This document shows, piece after piece, positions 36,197 to 43,615 of a DNA stretch of 64,000 nucleotides. The DNA is taken from NCBI GenBank assembly GCA_963719345.1, contig CAVRCA010000006.1:62001-126000 (forward strand), in the 5' to 3' direction. This stretch comes from CAVRCA01 sp963719345 (GTDB lineage Bacteria > Pseudomonadota > Alphaproteobacteria > Acetobacterales > Acetobacteraceae). How positions within the stretch are numbered: position 1 is the first letter of the stretch; every line of letters starts with the position of its first letter. The notes under the pieces are model-generated. The model saw only the letters and a program-made list of their open reading frames with translations. It did not search any database and had not been told where the DNA came from. A program made the translations under genes and the position numbers.

Positions 36197-37322
36197 TTGC
36201 GCACGCAAATCGCCGAACGAGTAGGCTGCGACGTTCCCATCTTCGCTTTCTCGCACTGTCGGGATGTGGTGGTGGAGGTGACCAAGGCCGGCGGTTTCGG
36301 GGTGCTGGGTGCGGCCACGTTCGCGCCCGAGCAACTGGAGGCGGAGCTGCGCTGGATCGACGCGCATGTCGACGGTCGGCCGTACGGCGTGGATGTCATC
36401 ATCCCGACCCGCTACGACCGCGACGCCGAGGCGGCGTCGGGCGACCCCGCCCTGCTGATCCCCGAGGCGCACCGCGCGTTCATGGCCCGCCTGCTGGAAG
36501 CGGAGGGCGTCCCGGAACTGCCGCCGGATGAGCGCGCCCGCATCCACAAGGAGATCGTGGAAGGACGCGGCGCGATGACGCCGGAGGGCGCCCGACACCT
36601 CGTTGAGGTCGTGCTCCGTCATCCGCAGGTGAAGCTGCTGGTGAGCGCGCTGGGCGCCCCGCCGGACGATATCGTGACCGCCTTGCGGCAGCGCGACATC
36701 CTGGTCGGTGCGCTGTGCGGCAAACCCGCCCATGCGGCCCGCCAGCTCAAGGCCGGCGTGCAGGTGATCGTCGCGCAAGGCACCGAAGCCGGCGGGCACA
36801 CCGGCGAGATTTCCACGCATGGTGCTGGTGCCGCAGGTCGTCGATGTCTGCCCGCCGGAGGTGGCGGTGCTGGCCGCCGGCGGCATCTCGCGCGGCAGCC
36901 AGATCGCCGCGGCGCTGGCGCTCGGCGCGCAGGGCGTATGGTGCGGCACCATCTGGCTCGGCACGCGCGAGAGCGAGCTGACGCCGTTTGAAAAACAGGT
37001 GCTGTTCGACACCGGAACCGAGAATGCGGTGCGCCGGCGCGCCCGAACGGGCAAGACGGTACGGCTGACCAAGAGCCGGTTGACGGAAGCCTGGGAGCAG
37101 CCCGGTGCCCCCGAGTATCTGCTGCCGCCGCTACAAGGCATCCTCTACGGCGAGGCCCATGCGCGCGTGGTCCGCGCGGAACGCGCCGATCTGTGCTCGA
37201 TCCCCGCCGGCCAGGTGGTCGGGACCATGACGGCGGAAACATCCGTGCGCGAGGTCATGTATCAGCTGCAATCGGAGTACATCGCCAGCATGGAACGCCT
37301 CTCGCAAATCGCCGCCGGATGA
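36197..37322 (+). pseudogene. Nitronate monooxygenase family flavoprotein, one frameshift
   Basis: Read across one extra C at 36818, this is an FMN-dependent TIM-barrel protein of about 374 residues. Visible parts are FGVLGAATFAPEQLEAELRW, QVIVAQGTEAGGHTGEIST and VAVLAAGGISRGSQIAAALALGAQGVWCGTIWLGT, the FMN-phosphate region. The family oxidises alkyl nitronates or acts as enoyl reductase-like enzymes. The TTG start at 36197 is supported by GGAGG 7 bases upstream. The stop overlaps the acyl-CoA dehydrogenase start (ATGA), giving a tight operon. The break falls inside conserved sequence and both halves are intact, so an assembly error is likely. Confidence 0.85.
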
Positions 37323-38482
37323 TCCCGCGCACCCTCTTCTCGGCCGAGCATGAGCTGTTCCGGGACCAGGTTCGCCGCTTCATCGCCGCCGAGATAACTC
37401 CGCATCACGCCGAATGGGAAAAGGCCGGGATCGTGCCGCGCTCGCTGTGGCACAAGGCCGGCGAAGCCGGGCTGCTCTGCACCGGCGTGCCGGAGGAATA
37501 CGGCGGCGCCGGCGGCGACTTCCTGTTCGGCGCCATCACGACCGAGGAAATGGCGCGCGCGGGCGCCACGGGACCGACGTTCTACCTGCATTCCGACATC
37601 GTCGCTCCCTACCTGGTGCATTACGGCACCGAGGCGCAGAAGCGTCGCTGGCTGCCTGCCATGGCCACGGGCGAGGTGATCGTGGCGCTCGGCATGAGCG
37701 AGCCGTCCGGCGGCAGCGACGTGGCGGCGATGCGTACCAACGCGCGGCGGGACGGCGACGACTACGTCATCAACGGCCAAAAGGTGTTCATCACCGCCGG
37801 CTTCAACGCCGATCTGCTGCTGCTCGCCTGCAAGACTGATCCCAAGGCCGGAGCGCGGGGCGTCAGCCTGATCCTGGTGGAAACCGACCGACCCGGCTTC
37901 AGGCGCGGCCGGCTGCTGGAGAAGATCGGCTTCAAGGCGCAGGACACGGCCGAGCTGTTCTTCGCCGATCTGCGCGTGCCGGTGTCCAACCTGCTCGGCG
38001 AGGAGGGTCGCGGCTTCTACCAGCTGATGAAGGAGCTGGCGCAGGAGCGCCTGGTGCAGGCGATCCGTGCCGTCGCATCGGCGGAGGCGGCGCTGGAATG
38101 GACCGTCGATTACGTCACGCAACGCGAGATGTTCGGCCAGACCTTGGCCGATTTCCAGAACACCCAGTTCAAGCTGGCGGAGATGAAGGCCGAGTTGACC
38201 ATGCAGCGCGTGTTCGTGGACCGCTGCATCGAGCTGCACCTGCGCGGCGAACTGGACGCGGTCGATGCGGCGATGGCAAAGCTGGTCAGCGTCGAGTTGC
38301 AGGGGCGGGTGATGGACCAGTGCCTCCAGCTCTTCGGCGGCTGGGGCTACATGTGGGAGTATCCGATCGCCCGCGCCTACGTGGACGCGCGGGTCGGGCG
38401 AATCGGCGGCGGCAGCGTCGAGACGATGAAGCAGATCATCGCCCGCTCCATGTTGCCCGACAACACCAATCGGACGCGCTGA
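37319..38482 (+). CDS. Acyl-CoA dehydrogenase
   Basis: A 387-residue FAD enzyme that makes a trans-2-enoyl-CoA and passes electrons to ETF. Motifs: ALGMSEPSGGSDVAAMRT (family signature 1), QRELMFGQ-like TQREMFGQTLADFQNTQFKLA, and QLFGGWGYMWEYPIARAYVDARV, where the Glu matches the catalytic base of short/medium-chain members. The ATG overlaps the stop of the nitronate monooxygenase gene, and the CoA-transferase follows after one base, so these are co-translated. The substrate is probably a branched or cyclic acyl-CoA from the pathway encoded here; that is inference. Confidence 0.94.
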   Translation: MIPRTLFSAEHELFRDQVRRFIAAEITPHHAEWEKAGIVPRSLWHKAGEAGLLCTGVPEEYGGAGGDFLFGAITTEEMARAGATGPTFYLHSDIVAPYLVHYGTEAQKRRWLPAMATGEVIVALGMSEPSGGSDVAAMRTNARRDGDDYVINGQKVFITAGFNADLLLLACKTDPKAGARGVSLILVETDRPGFRRGRLLEKIGFKAQDTAELFFADLRVPVSNLLGEEGRGFYQLMKELAQERLVQAIRAVASAEAALEWTVDYVTQREMFGQTLADFQNTQFKLAEMKAELTMQRVFVDRCIELHLRGELDAVDAAMAKLVSVELQGRVMDQCLQLFGGWGYMWEYPIARAYVDARVGRIGGGSVETMKQIIARSMLPDNTNRTR

Positions 38483-38483
38483 G

Positions 38484-39653
38484 ATGGGACCGCTGCACGG
38501 GATCACGGTGCTCGACCTGTCCTCCGTCATCCTCGGGCCGATGGCCGGTCAGTATCTCGGCGACATGGGTGCCGACGTCATCAAGGTGGAAGCACCGGAG
38601 GGCGACATCACTCGCTCGGTCGGCCCGCGCCGCTCGGAGGGCATGGGCGCGCTTTTCCTCGCCAACAACCGCAACAAGCGGAGCATCGTGCTCGATCTCA
38701 AGACCGATGCCGGCCGCGCCGCGCTGCATCGGCTGGTCGCCCGCAGCGACGTGCTGCTGCATTCGATCCGCACCAGCGCGGCGATGCGCATCGGGCTGTC
38801 ACCCGACACGTTGGCGGCGCTGAACCCGCGACTGGTCGTCTGTCACGTGAAGGGTTTCCGGGACGACGGTCCCTATGGCGGCCGGCCGGCCTATGACGAC
38901 ATCATCCAGGCCCTTTCGGGGCTGGCGATGCTGCAGAAGGTGGCGGCCGGCGAGCCGCGCTACGTGCCCTCGATCATCGCCGACAAGATCACCGGCGTTC
39001 ACGCCGCCTACGCGGTCGCCCTTGCGTTGCTGCACCGGGAGCGGACCGGACAGGGACAGGCCGTCAGCGTCCCGATGATGGAGACCATCGTCGCCTTCAC
39101 CTTGCAGGAGCATCTCGGCGGCGCCGTGTTCGAGCCGCAGCAAGGCAAGATGGGATATGACCCGATCCGCGAGGCGATGCGCCGGCCCTACCGCACGCGC
39201 GATGGGTTCCTCTGTTTCCTGCCGTACACCGACGCGCACTGGCGGCAATTTCTCGATCTGATCGAGAGGCCCGATCTCGCCGCCAACCCGACGTTTGCGT
39301 CCAATCGCGGGCGCCAGGCCAACATCCGGCGGGTTTGGGAGGAACTGGCGCGGCAGGTGGGCGCCCGCACCAACGCCGAGTGGCTGGCGGCGCTCGGCAA
39401 GACCGACATCCCGCATGCGGTGCTGAACGACCTCGAAGATCTGCTCGACGATCCGCATCTGGTCGCCACCGGCTTCTGGCAAATGCTGGAGCATCCGACC
39501 GACGGCGCGATGCGCTTTCCGGCAAGCCCGATCGAGATGCCGGCCTGCCCGCCCGACATTCGCCGACTGCCGCCCCGGCTGGGCGAGCACACGGCGGAAG
39601 TGTTGCGCGAGCACGGCTTCGAGGCTAGCGCGATAGCCGAGCTGACGCGCTAA
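38484..39653 (+). CDS. CaiB/BaiF class III CoA-transferase
   Basis: A 389-residue CoA-transferase that moves CoA between acids without a covalent enzyme-CoA ping-pong. It begins GITVLDLSSVILGPMAGQYLGDMGADVIKVE, the standard family N-terminus. The catalytic Asp is expected in the RPAYDDIIQALSG segment (usually GxxGYD..IQA), and FLCFLPYTDAHWRQFL and LLDDPHLVATGFWQ are conserved further on. It starts one base after the acyl-CoA dehydrogenase stop. It likely activates the acid substrate for this operon. It ends in a 30-bp convergent gap to the DUF35 gene. Confidence 0.93.
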   Translation: MGPLHGITVLDLSSVILGPMAGQYLGDMGADVIKVEAPEGDITRSVGPRRSEGMGALFLANNRNKRSIVLDLKTDAGRAALHRLVARSDVLLHSIRTSAAMRIGLSPDTLAALNPRLVVCHVKGFRDDGPYGGRPAYDDIIQALSGLAMLQKVAAGEPRYVPSIIADKITGVHAAYAVALALLHRERTGQGQAVSVPMMETIVAFTLQEHLGGAVFEPQQGKMGYDPIREAMRRPYRTRDGFLCFLPYTDAHWRQFLDLIERPDLAANPTFASNRGRQANIRRVWEELARQVGARTNAEWLAALGKTDIPHAVLNDLEDLLDDPHLVATGFWQMLEHPTDGAMRFPASPIEMPACPPDIRRLPPRLGEHTAEVLREHGFEASAIAELTR

Positions 39654-39683
39654 GACAGGGCGGCGATCGCGCGCCGGGCGCCG

Positions 39684-40106
39684 TCACTCGTGGCTGGCAG
39701 CCCCGCAGACCGGCAACGGAACACCCTCGGCGTTACGCTGGAACGTGAGCCGCACCGGCAGGCCGATGCGCAAGAGCTCCAGCGCCGAGGGATCGAGGCG
39801 GCCCATCACGCGCGGGCCTTCCTCGAGATCCACGATGACTAAAGTGTAGGGTAACTCGCCTCCGAACGCCGGATGGAACGCATGGTGCGCCACCGTCCAG
39901 CTATGCACTACGCCGCGGCCGCTGGCGTCGATCCACTCCACCGCCAAGGAGTAGCATCGGTCGCAGACCAGTTGCGGATAGTGCCGGAACTTGCCGCAAG
40001 AGGTGCAGCGCTGCAGGCGCAATCGGCCTTCGGCCGCGCCGTCCCAGTACGGCTGGGACTCCAATGTCGGATGCGGCGCCGGCTTCGCCTCGGTCGATGC
40101 GCTCAT
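39684..40106 (-). CDS. DUF35 Zn-ribbon/OB-fold protein, thiolase partner
   Basis: A 140-residue protein with an N-terminal rubredoxin-like zinc ribbon (RCTSCGKFRHYPQLVCDRCYS, two CxxC pairs) and an OB-fold (GVVHSWTVAHHAFHPAFGGELPYTLVIVDLEEG). DUF35 proteins bind acyl-CoA and form heteromers with thiolase-like enzymes, as in the steroid-degrading Ltp2 aldolase and in MvaC/HMG-CoA-synthase complexes. The ATG at 40106 lies 4 bp after the stop of the thiolase-like gene, so the two are a translational pair. Confidence 0.9.
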   Translation of the reverse strand: MSASTEAKPAPHPTLESQPYWDGAAEGRLRLQRCTSCGKFRHYPQLVCDRCYSLAVEWIDASGRGVVHSWTVAHHAFHPAFGGELPYTLVIVDLEEGPRVMGRLDPSALELLRIGLPVRLTFQRNAEGVPLPVCGAASHE

Positions 40107-40110
40107 TGCG

Positions 40111-41262
40111 TCAGCCTCGTGCCATGACGGCCATCGCACCATCGCCCAGATCGCCATAGCCGGTCACCAGTCCGACCTCCGCGTCCTGCACCTGGGCACG
40201 CCCGGCTTGGCCCCTGAGCTGGCGCACCAGCTCGACGATGTGGTTCATGCCCAGCATGTGACCCTGCGACAGCAGGCCGCCATGCGTGTTGGTCGGCAGC
40301 TTGCCGCCCTGCCGCAGCCGCCCGCCCTCGACGAAGCCGCCGCCCTCGCCCTTGGCGCAGAACCCCATGTCCTCCAGCTGGCAGAGCACGATGTAGGTGA
40401 AACAGTCGTAGATCTCCGCCACGTCGATGTCGTCGTGCCCGACCCCCGCCATCCCGAAGGCGCGCGGTGCCGCCTTGGCGATGCCGAGCCGGGTCAGGTC
40501 CGCGCGCTGGGTGATCGAGCTCGGCGAATCGGGATGACCCTCGGCAATCCCGAGTATCCGCACGACCGGCTGGGGCATGTCGCGCGCGCGATCCACGGCA
40601 CTCACCACCAGGGCGGCGCCGCCGTCGCTCTCCAGGCTGCAATCCAGCAACCGGAACGGGTCGGCGATCATGCGCGAGTTCTGGTGGTCCTGCAGCGTGA
40701 TCGGCTTCTTCATCACCGCGTTGTCGTTGAGCAGCGCATGGTCGCGCATGGTCACCGCGATCTCGCCGAACTGGCGGCTGGTGGTGCCGTACAGCTCCAT
40801 GTGCCGTCGCGCCATCGGCGCGTATAATTGTGCCGGCGCGATCGCGCCCTGCGGCAGCTCGAACTCGGTCACCAGGTGGAATTGCGGCATCTGGTGGATG
40901 CGCGCCCCGGCCCGCGCGCCGGAGGTGACGTTGCGTCCGGCCGGGATCAGCACGTGCTTGCAGATGCCGGCCGAAACGACGGCCATGGCGCATTGCACCG
41001 AGGCGAGCCCGCTGGCGCCGCCCATCGGAACGACGGCGGAAAACCGCAGGTCCGGCAGACCGAAATTGGTGACGAACGCCTCGGCCGGCGCGCCGGTGAT
41101 GCCGATCGGGATCACCCCGTCAATGTCCTTGGGATCGAGCCCGGCATCGCGGATCGCGGCGAGCGAGGCCTCGACCTGCAACTCGAACGCGCTGTGCGGC
41201 GAACCCCTGACATATGCCGTCTCACCGATGCCGGTAATCGCAGCCGTCGCGCCCTGCGCCAT
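40111..41262 (-). CDS. Thiolase-like protein lacking the nucleophilic cysteine
   Basis: A 383-residue thiolase-fold protein of the SCP-x/Ltp2 branch. The site that carries the nucleophile in thiolases (usually xCASGxxA) reads MGGASGLASVQ, so Cys is replaced by Gly. The second active Cys near the C-terminus (CxG) is replaced in LVTGYGDLGDGAM. The NTHGGLLSQGHMLGMNHI segment with its His remains, as does EIYDCFTYIVLC. Cys-less relatives paired with DUF35 include the retro-aldolase Ltp2, so a C-C lyase on a beta-hydroxyacyl-CoA is more likely than thiolysis; this is inference. Paired with the DUF35 gene 4 bp downstream. Confidence 0.88.
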   Translation of the reverse strand: MAQGATAAITGIGETAYVRGSPHSAFELQVEASLAAIRDAGLDPKDIDGVIPIGITGAPAEAFVTNFGLPDLRFSAVVPMGGASGLASVQCAMAVVSAGICKHVLIPAGRNVTSGARAGARIHQMPQFHLVTEFELPQGAIAPAQLYAPMARRHMELYGTTSRQFGEIAVTMRDHALLNDNAVMKKPITLQDHQNSRMIADPFRLLDCSLESDGGAALVVSAVDRARDMPQPVVRILGIAEGHPDSPSSITQRADLTRLGIAKAAPRAFGMAGVGHDDIDVAEIYDCFTYIVLCQLEDMGFCAKGEGGGFVEGGRLRQGGKLPTNTHGGLLSQGHMLGMNHIVELVRQLRGQAGRAQVQDAEVGLVTGYGDLGDGAMAVMARG

Positions 41263-41304
41263 GTCCCTGCCCTCGCTGTCTTGCGTCCTTGACGGGTGAG
41301 CCGC

Positions 41305-42228
41305 CTAACCGCGGCCGAGCGTCTCGCCGGCCAGGCGCTCCGAAAGCTTGGCAAGCTCGGTGTGGTCCGCGCCGGAGCCGAGCATGGCCTGCGCGGCGCA
41401 CGCCATCTCCCGGCACAGCGCGGCGAAGGGGGTCGGCGTCGCCGTCTCGCGGCCCACCTGCAATGCGATCGACAGGTCCTTGACCAGCAGATCGAGCGAG
41501 AACCCGGCGTCGAAGCGGCGCGACAGCACGTATTGTTTGAACTTCTTCTGCGTCGAGTTGTTCATCCCCGTCGCCGCGTTCAGCACGTCCGTCATGACCG
41601 CCGGGTCGAGGCCGAAGCGCTGACCGATCAGCAGCGCCTCGATGCCGATCAGGAACCCGCCGGCGCTCACCAGGTTGTTGAGCGCCTTCATGGCCTGACC
41701 GGAGCCGATGCCACCGGTGCGCAGCACCGAGCCGCCCATCGCCTGCAATACCGGCAGCACCCGGTCGATCACCGCCCCGTCACCACCCGCCATGATGGCA
41801 AGCTCGCCGGTTTGCGCGCGCGGCACCCCGCCCGACACCGGGGCGTCGATCATGGCGCCGCCCAGCTCGCGGACGCGCTCGGCCAGCTCCTGCGTCACCG
41901 TCGGCTCGCCGGAACTCATCTCGATCACCACGGCGCCGGGCCGCAGGCCGGCCATCACCGTGTCCTCGCCGGTGGCGATGACGCTGCGGACGATCGCACT
42001 GGTCGGCAGCATGGTGATCACCACGTCGGAGCGCGCCGCCAGATCGCGCAGGCTGTCGGGGGCAAAACCCCCTATCTGCTGGACGAAGTTGCCCGCCACC
42101 TCGCGGCGTGCGTCATGCACGTTCAGCGCGAAGCCGGCGCGATGCAGCGACGCCGCCATCGGCCAGCCCATGTTGCCGATGCCGACGAAACCGACGGCCG
42201 GCCGGTCGGCGCCGGGTTCCTTCGCCAT
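41305..42228 (-). CDS. NAD(P)-dependent beta-hydroxyacid dehydrogenase (3-hydroxyisobutyrate dehydrogenase family)
   Basis: A 307-residue dehydrogenase. The Rossmann motif is VGFVGIGNMGWPMAASLHRAGF; DAPVSGGVPRAQTG is the substrate-binding signature with the conserved Ser/Gly; GQAMKALNNLVSAG carries the catalytic Lys. The ATG at 42228 gives the usual N-terminus, with two bases separating it from the stop of the decarboxylase-like gene. It would oxidise a beta-hydroxyacid to a semialdehyde or keto acid in the catabolic block. The exact substrate (3-hydroxyisobutyrate, tartronate semialdehyde or other) is not determined. Confidence 0.91.
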   Translation of the reverse strand: MAKEPGADRPAVGFVGIGNMGWPMAASLHRAGFALNVHDARREVAGNFVQQIGGFAPDSLRDLAARSDVVITMLPTSAIVRSVIATGEDTVMAGLRPGAVVIEMSSGEPTVTQELAERVRELGGAMIDAPVSGGVPRAQTGELAIMAGGDGAVIDRVLPVLQAMGGSVLRTGGIGSGQAMKALNNLVSAGGFLIGIEALLIGQRFGLDPAVMTDVLNAATGMNNSTQKKFKQYVLSRRFDAGFSLDLLVKDLSIALQVGRETATPTPFAALCREMACAAQAMLGSGADHTELAKLSERLAGETLGRG

Positions 42229-42230
42229 CG

Positions 42231-42644
42231 CTATTCCGCGGCCTGCTTTTCGGCGTCGATCTCCTTGAACACGTCCGCCGTGGTCTTGAAGGCGTCGAGG
42301 CAGGCGGGAATGCCGCAATAGATCCCGGTCTGCAGGAGGATTTCCTTGATCTCCTCGCGCGTCACGCCGTTGGTCAGGGCGCCGCGGACATGCAGCCGCA
42401 GCTCGGCCGAGCGGTTCAGGGCGGTGAGCATCGCCAGGTTCAGCATGCTGCGCGTCTTGCGCGGCAGTCCAGGGCGGGTCCAGACCTCGCCCCAGGCGTA
42501 TTCGGTGGTGAGCTGCTGGAAGGCGGCCATGAAATCGTCGGCCCGGGCCAGCGAGTTGTCGACGTAATCGGCGCCGAGCACGGCACGACGCACTTCCAGG
42601 CCCTTCTTGAACTGCTCGGATTGATATTCCGGACGGTCCGCCAC
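42231..42644 (-). CDS. Carboxymuconolactone decarboxylase family protein
   Basis: A 137-residue AhpD-like-fold protein close in length and pattern to PcaC, which decarboxylates 4-carboxymuconolactone in the protocatechuate branch. Conserved parts are WTRPGLPRKTRSMLNLAMLTAL, LHVRGALTNGVTREEIKEILLQ and the C-terminal YCGIPACLDAF, where two Cys are five apart. The GTG start at 42644 follows GGAGGAGAAG. No other protocatechuate gene (pcaB, pcaD, pcaGH) is in the window, so a different lactone or a peroxidase-like role is possible. Confidence 0.87.
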   Translation of the reverse strand: MADRPEYQSEQFKKGLEVRRAVLGADYVDNSLARADDFMAAFQQLTTEYAWGEVWTRPGLPRKTRSMLNLAMLTALNRSAELRLHVRGALTNGVTREEIKEILLQTGIYCGIPACLDAFKTTADVFKEIDAEKQAAE

Positions 42645-42755
42645 GGCGCTTCTCCTCCCGCGTTTCGCCGCCGGACGGTAGTGATTGCCAAGCCCATCGG
42701 CAAGCGATCCACTGGCGACGCGAAAACCAAAGACAAGACCCGGGGAGACCACCTG

Positions 42756-43559
42756 ATGGCCGGCACACCACCAGCGACCTACGAAATCCTGGCGCTCCGC
42801 TACGGCATCCTGGCCCCGCGCATCCAGGCGCAGAACCTGCTGATGCCGGACGACCACATGGCGCCGGACCCGCTGGATTTCCTGGTCTTCGCAGTCAGGG
42901 GCGCCGGGCGGACGATCGTGATGGACACCGGCTTCACCCCGGCTTCCGCCGCAAGGCGCGGCCGCGAGCTGCTTTGCACGCCGGCCGAGGCGCTGCTGAA
43001 CGCGAACATCGATCCGGCCGGGGTGCCCGACGTGGTGCTCAGCCACCTGCACTGGGACCATGCCGGCGGCATGGAGTATTTCCCGGCCGCACGGTTCCAC
43101 CTGCAGGAGGCCGAGATGGGCTTCGCCACCGGCGCCTGCATGTGCCATGCGCACCTGCGGCGGCCGTTCGACGTCGAGGACGTGGTCAGCGCGGTGCGGG
43201 CACTCTACGCGGACCGCATCCGGTTCCACGACGGCTCGAACGAGATTGCGCCGGGGATCACCCTGCACCTCATCGGCGGCCACTCGCGGGGCATCATGTG
43301 CATGCGGGTGCCGACGGCGCGCGGCTGGGTCGTGCTGGCCGGCGACACGACCCATCTGTGGGCCAACATCCGCCAGCGCAATCCATTCCCCGTGGTCGTC
43401 GATGTCGACCGGATGCTGGACGGCTACGCGATCCTGGAAGGCCTGGCGGACGGGCCGGACCACATCATTCCCGGTCACGACCCGCTCATCCTCAAGCGGT
43501 TTCCGCCGTTGGGCGACAACCGGGAGATCGTCAGGCTGGACCTGCCGCCCCTCGACTGA
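42756..43559 (+). CDS. MBL-fold lactonase-like hydrolase
   Basis: A 267-residue metallo-beta-lactamase-fold protein of the N-acyl-homoserine-lactonase (AttM/AiiA-like) branch. The zinc motif is LSHLHWDHAGGM; further ligands are the His in IGGHSRG, the Asp in LAGDTTHLW and the His in IIPGHDP. GGGGAGACC precedes the ATG at 42756. Quorum-quenching lactonases and other lactone hydrolases share this fold. In this context, opening a lactone made by the Baeyer-Villiger enzyme at 32.7 kb is plausible; this is inference, and no LuxI/LuxR genes are visible. It is divergent from the decarboxylase gene. Confidence 0.88.
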   Translation: MAGTPPATYEILALRYGILAPRIQAQNLLMPDDHMAPDPLDFLVFAVRGAGRTIVMDTGFTPASAARRGRELLCTPAEALLNANIDPAGVPDVVLSHLHWDHAGGMEYFPAARFHLQEAEMGFATGACMCHAHLRRPFDVEDVVSAVRALYADRIRFHDGSNEIAPGITLHLIGGHSRGIMCMRVPTARGWVVLAGDTTHLWANIRQRNPFPVVVDVDRMLDGYAILEGLADGPDHIIPGHDPLILKRFPPLGDNREIVRLDLPPLD

Positions 43560-43615
43560 CGGAAGCGGCGCCGCGGGGGCTTTTCTTGCATCGTCGGCTG
43601 CGCCACCTAGGGGCC

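Noticed and set aside
42231..42644. Protocatechuate (beta-ketoadipate) pathway gene pcaC
   Set aside because: Family fits, but no other pca gene lies in the window, so only the family name is used.
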